A stretch of DNA of 64,000 nucleotides from Bacteroidota bacterium (GTDB lineage Bacteria; Bacteroidota; Ignavibacteria; Kryptoniales; JAKASW01): NCBI GenBank assembly GCA_021825585.1, contig JAKAGT010000005.1, forward strand, positions 139,888 through 203,887, in the 5' to 3' direction. Of the stretch, positions 47,947 through 57,342 are shown in pieces. Within the stretch, counting starts at the first letter, position 1, and every line of letters begins with the position of its first letter. Made by a program: the position numbers and the translations under genes. The notes beneath the pieces were generated by a model. The model made no database searches and was not told where the DNA came from. It worked only from the letters and a program-made list of their open reading frames with translations.

Positions 47947-48785
47947 TGAAAATACTGATTACAGGGGGCTCTGGTCTAGTCGGAAGATACGTCGCGAAAA
48001 GTCTTGCCGCGAAGTATGACGTGACCGTGGGAGACAAAGTCGAACCGGACTTTGACGTGAAATTCTGTAAGGTTGACGTCACTAACAGCAGTTCGTTGAA
48101 AAACTTAGGGGGGAATTTCGACACCATCCTTCACCTGGCGGGCATACCACACCCCTTGAACGACCCGCCCGCGGACGTGTTTCATATTAATGCCTTCGGC
48201 ACTTTCAATATTCTGCAATTTTCCGCCGACAACAACATCAAGAAAGTTGTTCTCGCTTCCAGTGAATCAACGCTTGGGTTCGCATTTGCAAGACGGCCAC
48301 ACTCTCCGCTGTACTTCCCCATCGATGAACAGCATCCTTTGGAACCACAGGATGCCTACGGCCTGAGCAAAGTCTGCTCCGAAGAAATTCTGAAGAGTTT
48401 CTCAAGAGGGTATGGAATTCAGACAATCGCCCTTCGCTTTCCCTGGATCTGGGTTCCTGAAGAAAGAGAACGCGAGAAATACCGGAAGCTTGTTTCAGAT
48501 TATGCAGACTGGTATAAGAATCTCTGGGCGTGGGTGGGCGTGCACGACGTGGCACAGGCATTTGGAAAAGCAATTGCGTACAATGGCGATCATTTCGATC
48601 GTTTCTTTATTACCGCGAATGACAACTGGACCGGTCGTCCATCAAGAGAACTCATAGGAGAGTTTTACACGAGTTCGCAGATCGTGCAGACATTGAAAGG
48701 AACCTGCAGCCTGATCTCCAGCGATCTGGCGAAGGTTGTCCTGAAATATTCTCCGGAAGAAAAAGTATCAGACCTGCTTGATTGA
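47946..48785 (+). CDS. NAD-dependent epimerase/dehydratase family protein
   Basis: 279 residues, extended short-chain dehydrogenase fold. The Rossmann loop ITGGSGLVGRYVA is at the N-terminus, HLAGIPHP follows, and the catalytic pair is in DAYGLSKVCSEE (Tyr and Lys). Substrate is probably a nucleotide sugar or a small sugar derivative, not decidable here. The ATG lies within TGATG at the stop of the nuclease gene. A TTG three bases upstream is a possible alternative. Confidence 0.82.
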   Translation: MKILITGGSGLVGRYVAKSLAAKYDVTVGDKVEPDFDVKFCKVDVTNSSSLKNLGGNFDTILHLAGIPHPLNDPPADVFHINAFGTFNILQFSADNNIKKVVLASSESTLGFAFARRPHSPLYFPIDEQHPLEPQDAYGLSKVCSEEILKSFSRGYGIQTIALRFPWIWVPEEREREKYRKLVSDYADWYKNLWAWVGVHDVAQAFGKAIAYNGDHFDRFFITANDNWTGRPSRELIGEFYTSSQIVQTLKGTCSLISSDLAKVVLKYSPEEKVSDLLD

Positions 48786-49798
48786 CCAGAATTATCGTTG
48801 ACACCGACGCAGGCGTGGATGACGCACTGGCGATCATCTACGCAGCACATTCCCCCGAGCTATTGCTTGAAATGATCACGACAGTATCAGGGAATGTGCC
48901 GGTCGAGGAGGTTACACAGAATGCGCTTCTCCTCAAGAGGCTCCTGTCTCTCGACCTGGATGTTAAATCAGGGGCATCCTTGCCTCTGAAGAGACAACTG
49001 GTTACCGCCCCCGAAGTCCATGGTGGTGACGGGCTGGGTGGCTACCGCATCGGAAACAACATCCATTTCAAAGACTGGCGGACGGACGACGCTGCGGAGA
49101 AAATTGTGGAGTCAGCCCGCAGACTTGGTCGTAAGCTGAAGATCGTTTCCATCGGTCCCATGACGAACCTTGCATACGCTGTTGCAAACGATGGCGATGC
49201 TATGCGGAAGATCGGGGGGATTGTCCAGATGGGAGGCGTATTTCACGGGTACGGAAATACGACGACTTTTACAGAATTTAACATGTATGTAGATCCTGAT
49301 GCCGCGGACTTTGTATTGAAAAGCGGCGTAAAGCTGGATTTCGTACCTCTGGACCTGACCGAAAAAATATTTATGCCGCGCAATATTCTAACTTCTCTCT
49401 TAAATTCAACAAGAAAGATGAGCGGCGAATTGAAGACACTTGTCACACAGTCTCTATCGTATTATATGGCTTACCACCGTCACACCGATGGACTGGACGG
49501 TTGTTTCCTTCATGACCCCATCGCTGTCGCTGCTGTGGTGAACCCAGCATGGTTTAAATTTGTTGATGCCTTTGTCTCGGTGGAAACTTCAGGCATCCTG
49601 ACATCCGGCATGACCCTGGCCGACTTGCGAACCGGGAAAGGACGGTCAAACAGCCGGATAGCCACGGGAATCGATGCCCGTTTGTTCCTCGATGACTTTG
49701 CCAGGAAGCTTTTCGGCCGGACTATTTCCGCCCGCGTGATGAAAAAGGATTGCATGCGCGACAGGTTCGGGCCGGAATTCTCAAATGCTCTTCAATAG
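48782..49798 (+). CDS. Nucleoside hydrolase
   Basis: 338 residues of the inosine-uridine preferring nucleoside hydrolase family. The calcium/ribose-binding DTDAGVDDALA stands at 7-17 and the conserved IGPMTNLA and later HDPIAVA follow. It cleaves the N-glycosidic bond of ribonucleosides for salvage. TTG start overlapping the previous stop (TTGA). Confidence 0.88.
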   Translation: MTRIIVDTDAGVDDALAIIYAAHSPELLLEMITTVSGNVPVEEVTQNALLLKRLLSLDLDVKSGASLPLKRQLVTAPEVHGGDGLGGYRIGNNIHFKDWRTDDAAEKIVESARRLGRKLKIVSIGPMTNLAYAVANDGDAMRKIGGIVQMGGVFHGYGNTTTFTEFNMYVDPDAADFVLKSGVKLDFVPLDLTEKIFMPRNILTSLLNSTRKMSGELKTLVTQSLSYYMAYHRHTDGLDGCFLHDPIAVAAVVNPAWFKFVDAFVSVETSGILTSGMTLADLRTGKGRSNSRIATGIDARLFLDDFARKLFGRTISARVMKKDCMRDRFGPEFSNALQ

Positions 49799-49809
49799 AG
49801 AAGCCACCC

Positions 49810-50790
49810 ATGTCGAGAATTACTGTATTGTCGGCTTTTGTTATCGTCCTGCTGATTTCAGGCTGCAAGAACCCGTCATTGATCCCTACATCTGAAGATG
49901 ACTTCATCGTCGTCCCCCCTATCAACGTACAAGTGCTCTCGGCACACGATGCTTCGATACTCCTCCAATGGAACGATGTAGGCGCCGTCGGCTTCTCATA
50001 CTATAACGTTTACTACGGGACGAACAAGTCTCACCTGAGCTATGAAGCACAGACCTATTCAAATGCCTTTTACGCTGACAGCCTCAGTTATGATTCGACT
50101 TATTATTTTCAGGTTACCGCAGTATATGCCAACGGTGCTGAAAGCGGGCCAAGCAACATCGTCTCCGCAGAACCCATAAACTACTTTACGCCAATCGCCC
50201 CCGCTGGTCTCGTCGTGCAGGGACATAATGACAACTCAGGGGAGTATATTACCGTTGTTTGGACCCCCAATAAGGATGGCGACCTTGCCGGCTATGAAGT
50301 CTATCGGGGCACCTCCAGTACGTTTCAACCGGACACGATATCATATACGAATCTGGTGTCGACCCAAACGACGGTTGCGTTCAAGGATACTACGGGCCTT
50401 GTTCTCGACACCGAATACTATTACAAGATTATCGCCTTCGACTTTGCTCACTGGCGGAGTGCTCCCTCGTATCCTGATTCGGATATGATTCTTCCGCGCC
50501 CTACTCTCCTATCTCCGTCAAACGGAGCAGCCATAAGCGACCTCGCAATCCTGTCGTTTAAATACAACGAGGTTCCGGGAGCGTCAGGGTATATTGTATA
50601 TGTCTCAAGTTCTTCTACGGTCGGCGACGTGTTCAGCGCGGCCGTGCCGGCCGGCCAGGATTCTCTGATTTATTCGGGCACATCGTTAAATTTGAATCAG
50701 CAGTACTTCTGGCATGTTGCCGCTTATACACAGGATTCAAACACGCCTAACTCGGTGAGCGATGTTTACAGCTTCATTTTGACTCAATGA
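49810..50790 (+). CDS. Fibronectin type III lipoprotein
   Basis: 326 residues from the ATG at 49810; the earlier opening of the frame at 49750 lies inside the previous gene. The lipobox LLISGC follows a short hydrophobic leader. Two Fn3 domains are visible, each with the YY.VYYG / YEVYRGTSS and the YYFQVTAVYANGAESGPSN or YYYKIIAFD strands, then a third sandwich-like segment. Likely a surface-exposed binding or scaffold protein. It overlaps the ABC gene by ATGA. Confidence 0.72.
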   Translation: MSRITVLSAFVIVLLISGCKNPSLIPTSEDDFIVVPPINVQVLSAHDASILLQWNDVGAVGFSYYNVYYGTNKSHLSYEAQTYSNAFYADSLSYDSTYYFQVTAVYANGAESGPSNIVSAEPINYFTPIAPAGLVVQGHNDNSGEYITVVWTPNKDGDLAGYEVYRGTSSTFQPDTISYTNLVSTQTTVAFKDTTGLVLDTEYYYKIIAFDFAHWRSAPSYPDSDMILPRPTLLSPSNGAAISDLAILSFKYNEVPGASGYIVYVSSSSTVGDVFSAAVPAGQDSLIYSGTSLNLNQQYFWHVAAYTQDSNTPNSVSDVYSFILTQ

Positions 50791-51542
50791 TAGAATTTCA
50801 AAATGTAACGAAGAGTTACGCCGGAAACGTCGCGCTCGATTCGATTTCATTCAAAGTTGCTAAGGGCACGGCGTGTGGATACATTGGACCGAACGGCGCA
50901 GGAAAAACAACTACCGCAAGGATAATCGTGGGGCTGGAGAAGGCGGAGTCAGGAAGAGTCATCGTTGTGGACAGGGACGCAGCGAAGGATGAAGACTCCA
51001 TCAAGAGCAGGATTGGCTACGTCCCGGAATCTCCGAGGCTTTACGAATCGATGACGCCCAGGGAGACGATCGCGATGGCCGCTATGCTGAGAAAAAGCGA
51101 ATCGGAGGTGGCCTTGCGGAGACTGGATCTACTTTCCGAAATTCTTTATTTCAAAGATACCCTCCATACGCCCCTTTATGCCCTCTCCAAGGGAACAAAA
51201 CAGAAAGTCGTTATCAGCCTCGCCCTTCTTTTCCATCCACAGGTATTGATACTTGACGAGCCTACCGACGGACTCGACGTACAGGCGGTTGCGGCATTGA
51301 AGCAACTCATAAAGACCTTCATTTCTTCCGGCGGCACCGTTTTTTATAGCTCCCATTTACTCGATGTGGTTGAAGGCATCTGCAGCAAAGTGTATTTCAT
51401 AAATCTCGGTAAAATAGCCGATCAATATGAAGAGAGAGACTTCGCCAGCAAACGGGGATTTCTTGAGAATGCTTTGACTGAACATATTGGATCGAGAAAT
51501 GAGCAGCAGCTCATAGATGCTTTCTTCGAACATGCGGATTAG
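50787..51542 (+). CDS. ABC transporter ATP-binding protein (ABC-2 type)
   Basis: 251 residues. Walker A GPNGAGKTT at 34-42, Q-loop near 80 (IGYVPESPRLYE), signature LSKGTKQK, Walker B LILDEPTDGLD and the H-loop SSHLLDVVE are all present, so it should hydrolyse ATP. The subtype resembles ATPases paired with ABC-2 permeases, but no permease gene lies in this operon. It is flanked by a surface lipoprotein and an outer-membrane protein. Confidence 0.85.
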   Translation: MIEFQNVTKSYAGNVALDSISFKVAKGTACGYIGPNGAGKTTTARIIVGLEKAESGRVIVVDRDAAKDEDSIKSRIGYVPESPRLYESMTPRETIAMAAMLRKSESEVALRRLDLLSEILYFKDTLHTPLYALSKGTKQKVVISLALLFHPQVLILDEPTDGLDVQAVAALKQLIKTFISSGGTVFYSSHLLDVVEGICSKVYFINLGKIADQYEERDFASKRGFLENALTEHIGSRNEQQLIDAFFEHAD

Positions 51543-53400
51543 CGCTTTATTAATACTTCTGATGTGCACAACCTCCGAGGCGTTTTCTCAAGTCCAGGAC
51601 ACTACAAACGCGCCACCGGCGAATATACTCCAAACCGGATTCAATCAGCAGATCAACACCGTAAACTGGAATGGCATTGCCGGAGGTACGTGGACCACCG
51701 ACGATTATTCCGTGTCCTTCAATGAAAATTTCAACTCGGTACTCATCCAGGGAATGCAGAAGCTCATCCGCGACGACCAGAATTTCAACGGTTCAGTTAA
51801 GAAAAGAATTCTGCGCAATCTATCGGCGTTCGGTTTGTTCAGCTCGAACTTCGTGAATGATAACAGGCAAATAGGCCTGAACCTGGTCGGGGCGTCGACA
51901 ATTCTAGGCGGTTTGTCTTTTGTAAACGGGACAGATTCACTCATCGGAGGAATAGGAAACAGATGGGATCAGCAGGCCGGGGTTGACAACAATGGACTCA
52001 CTTATGATATACAGGGAGCAGCGGCTTTCTCGCCTTTTGCCGGTGCGCGGCTCCTCCCCTCTTTGTCACTTCATGACGAACAGATATTCCCGCGGCGCAA
52101 TTACGACAAAGACGTGAGCCTCTTGTATGCTCAGATATTCTCTCCGCGGGCCTCGATAGCGTTCACAGGGTCGTTGGGGCTGCAGCTTAGAGATTTCTAC
52201 TTCCCGGCTGATTCGACAGTCCAGAGTTTATATGAAGTACAGAACAACATCCAGGACAGGAATGTCAATATGAATTCCTTTTCTGCAGACATAAACATGC
52301 CGGTATCTTTCTTCCAGCTGGACGCCCAGTCTAGTTTCGGACAGCGTCAGATAACCTTCACAAACCGTTATAAACCGTCGAACGACCCAGCGGGAAATCT
52401 CTATGACACGAGGATAAAAATATCGAATTTCTCCTTGGCAGGACAGTTATCCACAGGTTTAGGAAACGATTCACTTCTTGTGAGAATGGAACACACCGAG
52501 CGAACGGAAATGCATGCCATCATTAACTCGCCGGCCCAGGACCCATTTACCCAGCAGCAAATGTCCAACCAGGCTCAGCTGAACAACATCGGAGTACGGA
52601 ACACCCTTTCTGCACAGCTCTTCCTCCATCTCGGACAAACTTCCGCATCTGTGACGGGGCTTGCCTCAATCTTCCATTACGATACTCCGAGCGTACTGAA
52701 CTATGATGATCGCGACGAGCTGACAAACACTCTGGCGCTCTTCGTCAACAACCAGTTTACCCCTTTTCTCCAGGCAGGTTTTGGAATGGAGGCGGACTTG
52801 ATACATATTGTGTACATTATGTCACAGCGAAGCGCGAACAACAACAGGAATTTCATTTACAAGCTCTATCCGGTGGTAAGTTACTCAGATGGAAGATTCA
52901 AGTCCTTCAACAGGTTCGAGGTTCTGGCGAACTATACAGTTTACGACTTCGAAGCGTTCTCCCAGATTCACAGTTTTTCCTTTAGGCAGGCGTCTTTTCT
53001 CGATTCAACCGCCGTCAGAGTCACTTCGAAATTGACCTTTCGCGTTATGGTTAACCTGAAATTGTATTCTCGCGGCGAGCTTTATTGGGCAACCTTTTCA
53101 GAATACCCGCTGAACTACTTTGTAGATGAAACGTACTGGCCCTCCCTGGACTATTCAACCGGCGACCTTAGCTACGGCGTCGGATACAAATACCTGTCAC
53201 TGATTCAGTACAATTATGTGACCGCTAAGGTAAAAGTGTTCAATGTAAGCCAGACGAACGCCGGGCCGACCGCGTTCATGTCTGTCCGAATGTCGCATCT
53301 GGAGCTTAGGCTCGACGGCTGGTACCAGGTGTCCAAGCAATCATTGCAAAACCAGATAGTTTATCCTAATTTCGAATTGACAGCGAGATATCTTATTTGA
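51532..53400 (+). CDS. Putative outer-membrane barrel protein, unknown family
   Basis: 622 residues from the ATG at 51532 within the end of the ABC gene. A signal peptide (ISALLILLMCTTSEAFSQ) leads into a long chain of alternating strands (GLNLVGASTILGGLSF, FTGSLGLQLRDFYF, LRLDGWYQVSKQ) ending FELTARYLI, as expected of a large outer-membrane barrel. No family is recognised. Its coupling to the Fn3 lipoprotein and ABC ATPase suggests a cell-surface module. Confidence 0.6.
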   Translation: MRISALLILLMCTTSEAFSQVQDTTNAPPANILQTGFNQQINTVNWNGIAGGTWTTDDYSVSFNENFNSVLIQGMQKLIRDDQNFNGSVKKRILRNLSAFGLFSSNFVNDNRQIGLNLVGASTILGGLSFVNGTDSLIGGIGNRWDQQAGVDNNGLTYDIQGAAAFSPFAGARLLPSLSLHDEQIFPRRNYDKDVSLLYAQIFSPRASIAFTGSLGLQLRDFYFPADSTVQSLYEVQNNIQDRNVNMNSFSADINMPVSFFQLDAQSSFGQRQITFTNRYKPSNDPAGNLYDTRIKISNFSLAGQLSTGLGNDSLLVRMEHTERTEMHAIINSPAQDPFTQQQMSNQAQLNNIGVRNTLSAQLFLHLGQTSASVTGLASIFHYDTPSVLNYDDRDELTNTLALFVNNQFTPFLQAGFGMEADLIHIVYIMSQRSANNNRNFIYKLYPVVSYSDGRFKSFNRFEVLANYTVYDFEAFSQIHSFSFRQASFLDSTAVRVTSKLTFRVMVNLKLYSRGELYWATFSEYPLNYFVDETYWPSLDYSTGDLSYGVGYKYLSLIQYNYVTAKVKVFNVSQTNAGPTAFMSVRMSHLELRLDGWYQVSKQSLQNQIVYPNFELTARYLI

Positions 53401-53822
53401 TGCCGGAATTGCACAAACAAATAATAATAAAGGCCCAAAACAACACGATTAAGGAAGCCGAAAGCAAACTGAAGGCTCTTCTTAAAGGGATCAATATTTC
53501 GGGGACAGAGAAACATAACTTCCTTGTCAGCGCCAGTGAGGCAGTGAACAACGCTGTCAATCACGGGAACAAGAATGATCCGACAAAAAGCGTGACACTC
53601 AATCTGGATTACACCGATGACGAGATCACGCTTTCAGTAGAGGACGAGGGCGGCGGCTTCAATCCTGAGGGTCTTCCCGACCCGCTTCTGCCGGAAAATT
53701 TATTGAAACCGAGTGGGCGAGGCATCCACATTATGAAATCCCTAATGGACAGTGTCCAATTCGAATTTACTTCTCATGGCACAAAAACCGTATTGAAGCT
53801 CAGACTAAAAGGGGGCGACTAG
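53400..53822 (+). CDS. Anti-sigma regulatory factor-type ATP-binding protein (RsbW/SpoIIAB-like)
   Basis: 140 residues, HATPase_c fold. The N box is ASEAVNNAVNHGN, the G1 box is VEDEGGGFNP, and the G2-like GRGIHIMKSLMD follows. Members phosphorylate anti-anti-sigma proteins or bind sigma factors. No partner STAS protein is seen nearby. The ATG lies in TTGATG at the previous stop, so translation is coupled to the barrel gene. Confidence 0.85.
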   Translation: MPELHKQIIIKAQNNTIKEAESKLKALLKGINISGTEKHNFLVSASEAVNNAVNHGNKNDPTKSVTLNLDYTDDEITLSVEDEGGGFNPEGLPDPLLPENLLKPSGRGIHIMKSLMDSVQFEFTSHGTKTVLKLRLKGGD

Positions 53823-53885
53823 TCGCCATCGCTGGTTCGCTGAATCAATTCCCCCGCAATCCCCGTTCTCTTTTCTCTATCCTCT

Positions 53886-53946
53886 AAAAAACAACTGTCC
53901 CGGCAACGCGAATCTCAGTGATGTGAGATTTACACTGCCGGGACAA
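53886..53946 (-). terminator. Rho-independent terminator of mdh
   Basis: Minus strand: TGTCCCGGCA pairs with TGCCGGGACA around an inner hairpin (AATCTCA / TGAGATT), followed by GTTGTTTTTTAG. It lies 25 bases after the mdh stop codon. Confidence 0.85.
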
Positions 53947-53970
53947 GCAGTTAAACTTAGACTCAGCTTG

Positions 53971-54909
<939 letters not shown>

Positions 54910-54959
54910 TCAGAAATTAATACATGTCTGCTCCGACTTCAGACGAGGTGGAGCACACC

Positions 54960-55238
54960 TCACTTGGAATCGGCTTGACTCGCGCTCAGAGGAATAACAC
55001 TGACTCTTTTGCGAACTCTTCTATATGTTTCGAACTTGACAATGCCGTCACTCAGAGCAAAGAGACTATCATCTTTCGCAGTCCCTACATTCTCGCCGGG
55101 AAGTATTTTTGTGCCCCGCTGCCTCACGATAATGCTTCCGGCGGTTATCTTCTCTCCGCCAAAAGTCTTGACGCCAAGCCGCTGAGAATTACTGTCCCGG
55201 CCATTGCGTGAACTGCCGCCGCCTTTCTTATGTGCCAT
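54960..55238 (-). CDS. rpmA: 50S ribosomal protein L27
   Basis: 92 residues opening [20 protein letters not shown] with [21 protein letters not shown], unmistakable for L27 at the peptidyl-transferase centre. It begins directly with MAHKK, without the cleaved N-terminal extension known from Firmicutes. Co-transcribed behind rplU. Confidence 0.97.
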   Translation of the reverse strand: MAHKKGGGSSRNGRDSNSQRLGVKTFGGEKITAGSIIVRQRGTKILPGENVGTAKDDSLFALSDGIVKFETYRRVRKRVSVIPLSASQADSK

Positions 55239-55299
55239 CTGGAAACTCCTATCTTATATCCCGTCGCCGGGACTAAATCTGCGCCTGGGGCGCATGAAC

Positions 55300-55611
55300 T
55301 TATTGCTGAATGCTATCGATTTTAATCGTCGTGAATTCCTGCCGATGCCCTTTCGTCACCTTGAAGTTCTTCTTTCGCTTCTTGCGAAAGACGAGGATCT
55401 TGTCGTCTCTGTCATGACCGACAACGGTTGCTTCGACAACTGCACCCTTAACGGTTGAGCTGCCGACAGCTTTTGAATTCTCGCCTTCGATGAGGAGAAC
55501 CTTGTCTATCTTAATCTTCTCACCGACTTTTGTTTCAAGCTTCGGGACGGCAATTTTCATGTTTTCGGAAACCTTGAATTGCTTCCCGGCTATCTCAACA
55601 ACAGCTAACAT
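55300..55611 (-). CDS. rplU: 50S ribosomal protein L21
   Basis: 103 residues with the L21 opening MLAVVEIAGKQFKVSE and the KKRKKNFKVTKGHRQEFT C-terminal region that contacts 23S rRNA. GGAGG lies 5 bases before the ATG. rplU and rpmA form the usual operon. Confidence 0.97.
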   Translation of the reverse strand: MLAVVEIAGKQFKVSENMKIAVPKLETKVGEKIKIDKVLLIEGENSKAVGSSTVKGAVVEATVVGHDRDDKILVFRKKRKKNFKVTKGHRQEFTTIKIDSIQQ

Positions 55612-55632
55612 TTTACCTCCAAATTAGGCTGA

Positions 55633-55661
55633 AATTTAAGTGATGCGCATGAAAAGTTCAA
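55633..55661 (-). promoter_or_regulatory. Probable promoter of rplU-rpmA
   Basis: Minus strand TTGAAC (55661-55656), 17 bases, TAAATT (55638-55633), 21 bases before the rplU ATG. Moderate match. Confidence 0.45.
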
Positions 55662-55720
55662 CGAAATTTATGACCGGACCGTAATGCCCTACTTATGGGA
55701 GGCATCCGAAAGTTTCAATT

Positions 55721-55801
55721 AAACCGCCATGCGCGCCAAGATCGCGAAGTTCTTGTATCATAATTAGTTATCCTTGCGTCCTTATGCGGTCTTGGCGGTT
55801 T
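55721..55801. repeat. REP-like imperfect inverted repeat
   Basis: AAACCGCCA (55721-55729) and TGGCGGTTT (55793-55801) are exact arms. Inside, GCGCCAAG, CGCGAAG, CTTGCG and CGGTCTTGG continue partial pairing. The ACCGCCAAG...CGC wording resembles intergenic palindromic repeats I know from many environmental bacterial genomes. Confidence 0.4.
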
Positions 55802-56088
55802 CATGTCCCATTGTTGTCAGATGTAACCCCGTCAGTAAGGCATTACACCGGACCCGAGATGATCCCGGGTGTGCGAATTGGAACCATTTCAGAGAGGCCT
55901 CCGTTTCGATTCATATAGCCAGATAGACAAGGCGCCTATCGGACTTAATGAAGATTCAGCGTTTGATGTAAACAGGTGCGAAGGCTGAGCCTGACTTTTT
56001 GAGACTTTGTCTGCGCAGGAAGCGGTTCTCAGAGATTGATTTCGCTCGTCGTGAATCTGAAGTTAGAGGTAACGGTTACGGTGGAAAG

Positions 56089-56115
56089 GCAAACAGGAAT
56101 AATATTCCTGTTTGC
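56089..56115. repeat. Perfect 27-base palindrome
   Basis: GCAAACAGGAATA, a central A, then TATTCCTGTTTGC. No T run follows on either side, so an operator or cruciform is as likely as a terminator. It lies 164 bases upstream of the lipoprotein gene. Confidence 0.6.
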
Positions 56116-56278
56116 AAATCCTTGTAGCCTTTTCAGGAAACGCTTATTCTTATTCCCCTCAAATTTCCTTCCTCAGGGTTCACCTATCGCCTGATTTGTT
56201 TTACCGCGACATGAAAGATGGTGAAGTACAAGTGAAAATCCGATTTGTCAAGTCTGGTCGAAAAAGGAGGGAAATAAA

Positions 56279-56836
56279 ATGCGTACGATAATTGGATTTA
56301 TGAGCCTCGGACTACTTGTGATGCTCTCTGCCTGCAGCAAAAGCTCGAATTCGCCTACTCAGCCTAGCAGCACTCGAGGCACAGTTGATTGGAGCAAGTA
56401 CGGGTTCACGACAGTGACGGATGCAGTGACCATCACGCCGGGTGCCGCCGACAGCGTGGTGTCCGGCCCTTATGACATACAGATACCTGGAAATGCCTTC
56501 ACCTATCCCGTGAAATTCGAGCTGTTGAGCGGAAACCCAACATCCTTCTCGGTAAATGCTCCGTCCGGTGAGACTCCGATTCTCGCCTTTGCCTTCAAGG
56601 TAGTCGATACTCAGAATGACTCGCTCGTTGGAGAATTCGGCCACCCGGTGAATATCACCGTGACCAATTCGCAAATAACTCCGCAAAGCTGGTACTACAA
56701 CATCTTAACCAATGGGAGCTACGTCCTTAATTCAACAGGGATGCAGGTAACGGCCGGACAGATGAAGCATCCGATCAACGGTGCTCTCTATGGTTGGGTT
56801 ATCACAACGCCGAGCTCCAGCGGCGGCGGTTATTGA
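56279..56836 (+). CDS. Small lipoprotein, unknown function
   Basis: 185 residues. The signal and lipobox LLVMLSAC place the lipidated cysteine at about residue 19, followed by a Ser/Asn/Pro-rich linker and a beta-rich domain (GPYDIQIPGNAFTYPVKFEL). No family recognised. GGAGG precedes the ATG. It is the last host gene before the integrated element. Confidence 0.65.
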   Translation: MRTIIGFMSLGLLVMLSACSKSSNSPTQPSSTRGTVDWSKYGFTTVTDAVTITPGAADSVVSGPYDIQIPGNAFTYPVKFELLSGNPTSFSVNAPSGETPILAFAFKVVDTQNDSLVGEFGHPVNITVTNSQITPQSWYYNILTNGSYVLNSTGMQVTAGQMKHPINGALYGWVITTPSSSGGGY

Positions 56837-57004
56837 GCCCGACCTACAGTGAAAATCGTCGTAGCGGAGAATTCCAAAGCCAGCTCGTCGCATACTAGCC
56901 GCGTATCAATGAATCCTGAGTTGCGACTCAATAGCTCATGAAACATAGTCTTGCGCATCGTGCCCGCGTCAAAGCACATGAATTGATTGATTTGATTGTT
57001 CGAG

Positions 57005-57067
57005 CGGAGAGGGAGGGATTCGAACCCTCGATACCCCTTTACAGAGTATGACGGTTTAGCAAACCGT
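57005..57067 (-). other. 3' fragment of tRNA-Ser(GCU), left attachment site (attL)
   Basis: Minus strand, from 57067 down: anticodon stem ACGGT, loop TTGCTAA (anticodon GCT), stem ACCGT, a long class II variable arm closed by ATAC/GTAT, T arm GAGGG-TTCGAAT-CCCTC, then acceptor 3' strand CCTCTCC and discriminator G. No CCA is encoded. The matching 5' acceptor strand and D arm are absent further upstream, where unrelated sequence follows. This is the signature of integration into a tRNA gene; the complete tRNA should lie at the far border. Confidence 0.82.
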
Positions 57068-57111
57068 TGATACGCGCAAATTCCGTCTACTTTTGCGAGA
57101 ATTCGCCCTGC

Positions 57112-57135
57112 CTGTGTAGTAATCTGTGTAGTAAT
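57112..57135. repeat. Tandem 12-bp direct repeat, possible integrase arm sites
   Basis: CTGTGTAGTAAT occurs twice head to tail, 45 bases inside the element from the tRNA fragment. Short direct repeats beside the core site are typical arm-type binding sites of tyrosine integrases. Confidence 0.5.
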
Positions 57136-57161
57136 TGCCCGGAATGGACACCTGAAAAGAG

Positions 57162-57220
57162 AAAAGCCGCTGCGGGTAAACTCTGGGTTCTGGCAAACCT
57201 CTAAGGCCCGTAACGGCTTT
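57162..57220 (-). terminator. Terminator of the HEPN gene pair
   Basis: Minus strand: AAAGCCG with ACGGG pairs with CCCGC and CGGCTTT around a loop with a small inner hairpin, followed by TCTCTTTTC. It lies about 120 bases beyond the last gene of the pair. Confidence 0.6.
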
Positions 57221-57342
57221 CTCAAACTTGTTCTCTCACTTGCCAGATTCGAGTTCACACATGAAGTTAGGAGCTAAAATATTAAAGTCAAACCGCGACT
57301 ATTCCCTACGTGTGAAATCATGGGTAGGCTTCCTTAAAACAC

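Larger units (their letters stand above)
55662..56278. other. Long intergenic region with inverted repeats
   Basis: About 620 bases between the divergent rplU and lipoprotein genes with no supported ORF. It holds a long imperfect hairpin (55721-55801), a smaller imperfect hairpin near 55847-55872 (ACACCGG / CCCGGGTGT), and a perfect 27-base palindrome (56089-56115). GGAGG before 56279 is the ribosome site of the next gene. No tRNA or riboswitch was recognised. Confidence 0.5.

Noticed and set aside
57005..57100. Complete tRNA-Ser gene
   Set aside because: No 5' acceptor strand (would need GGAGAGG) and no D arm upstream of the anticodon stem; only the 3' part is present.
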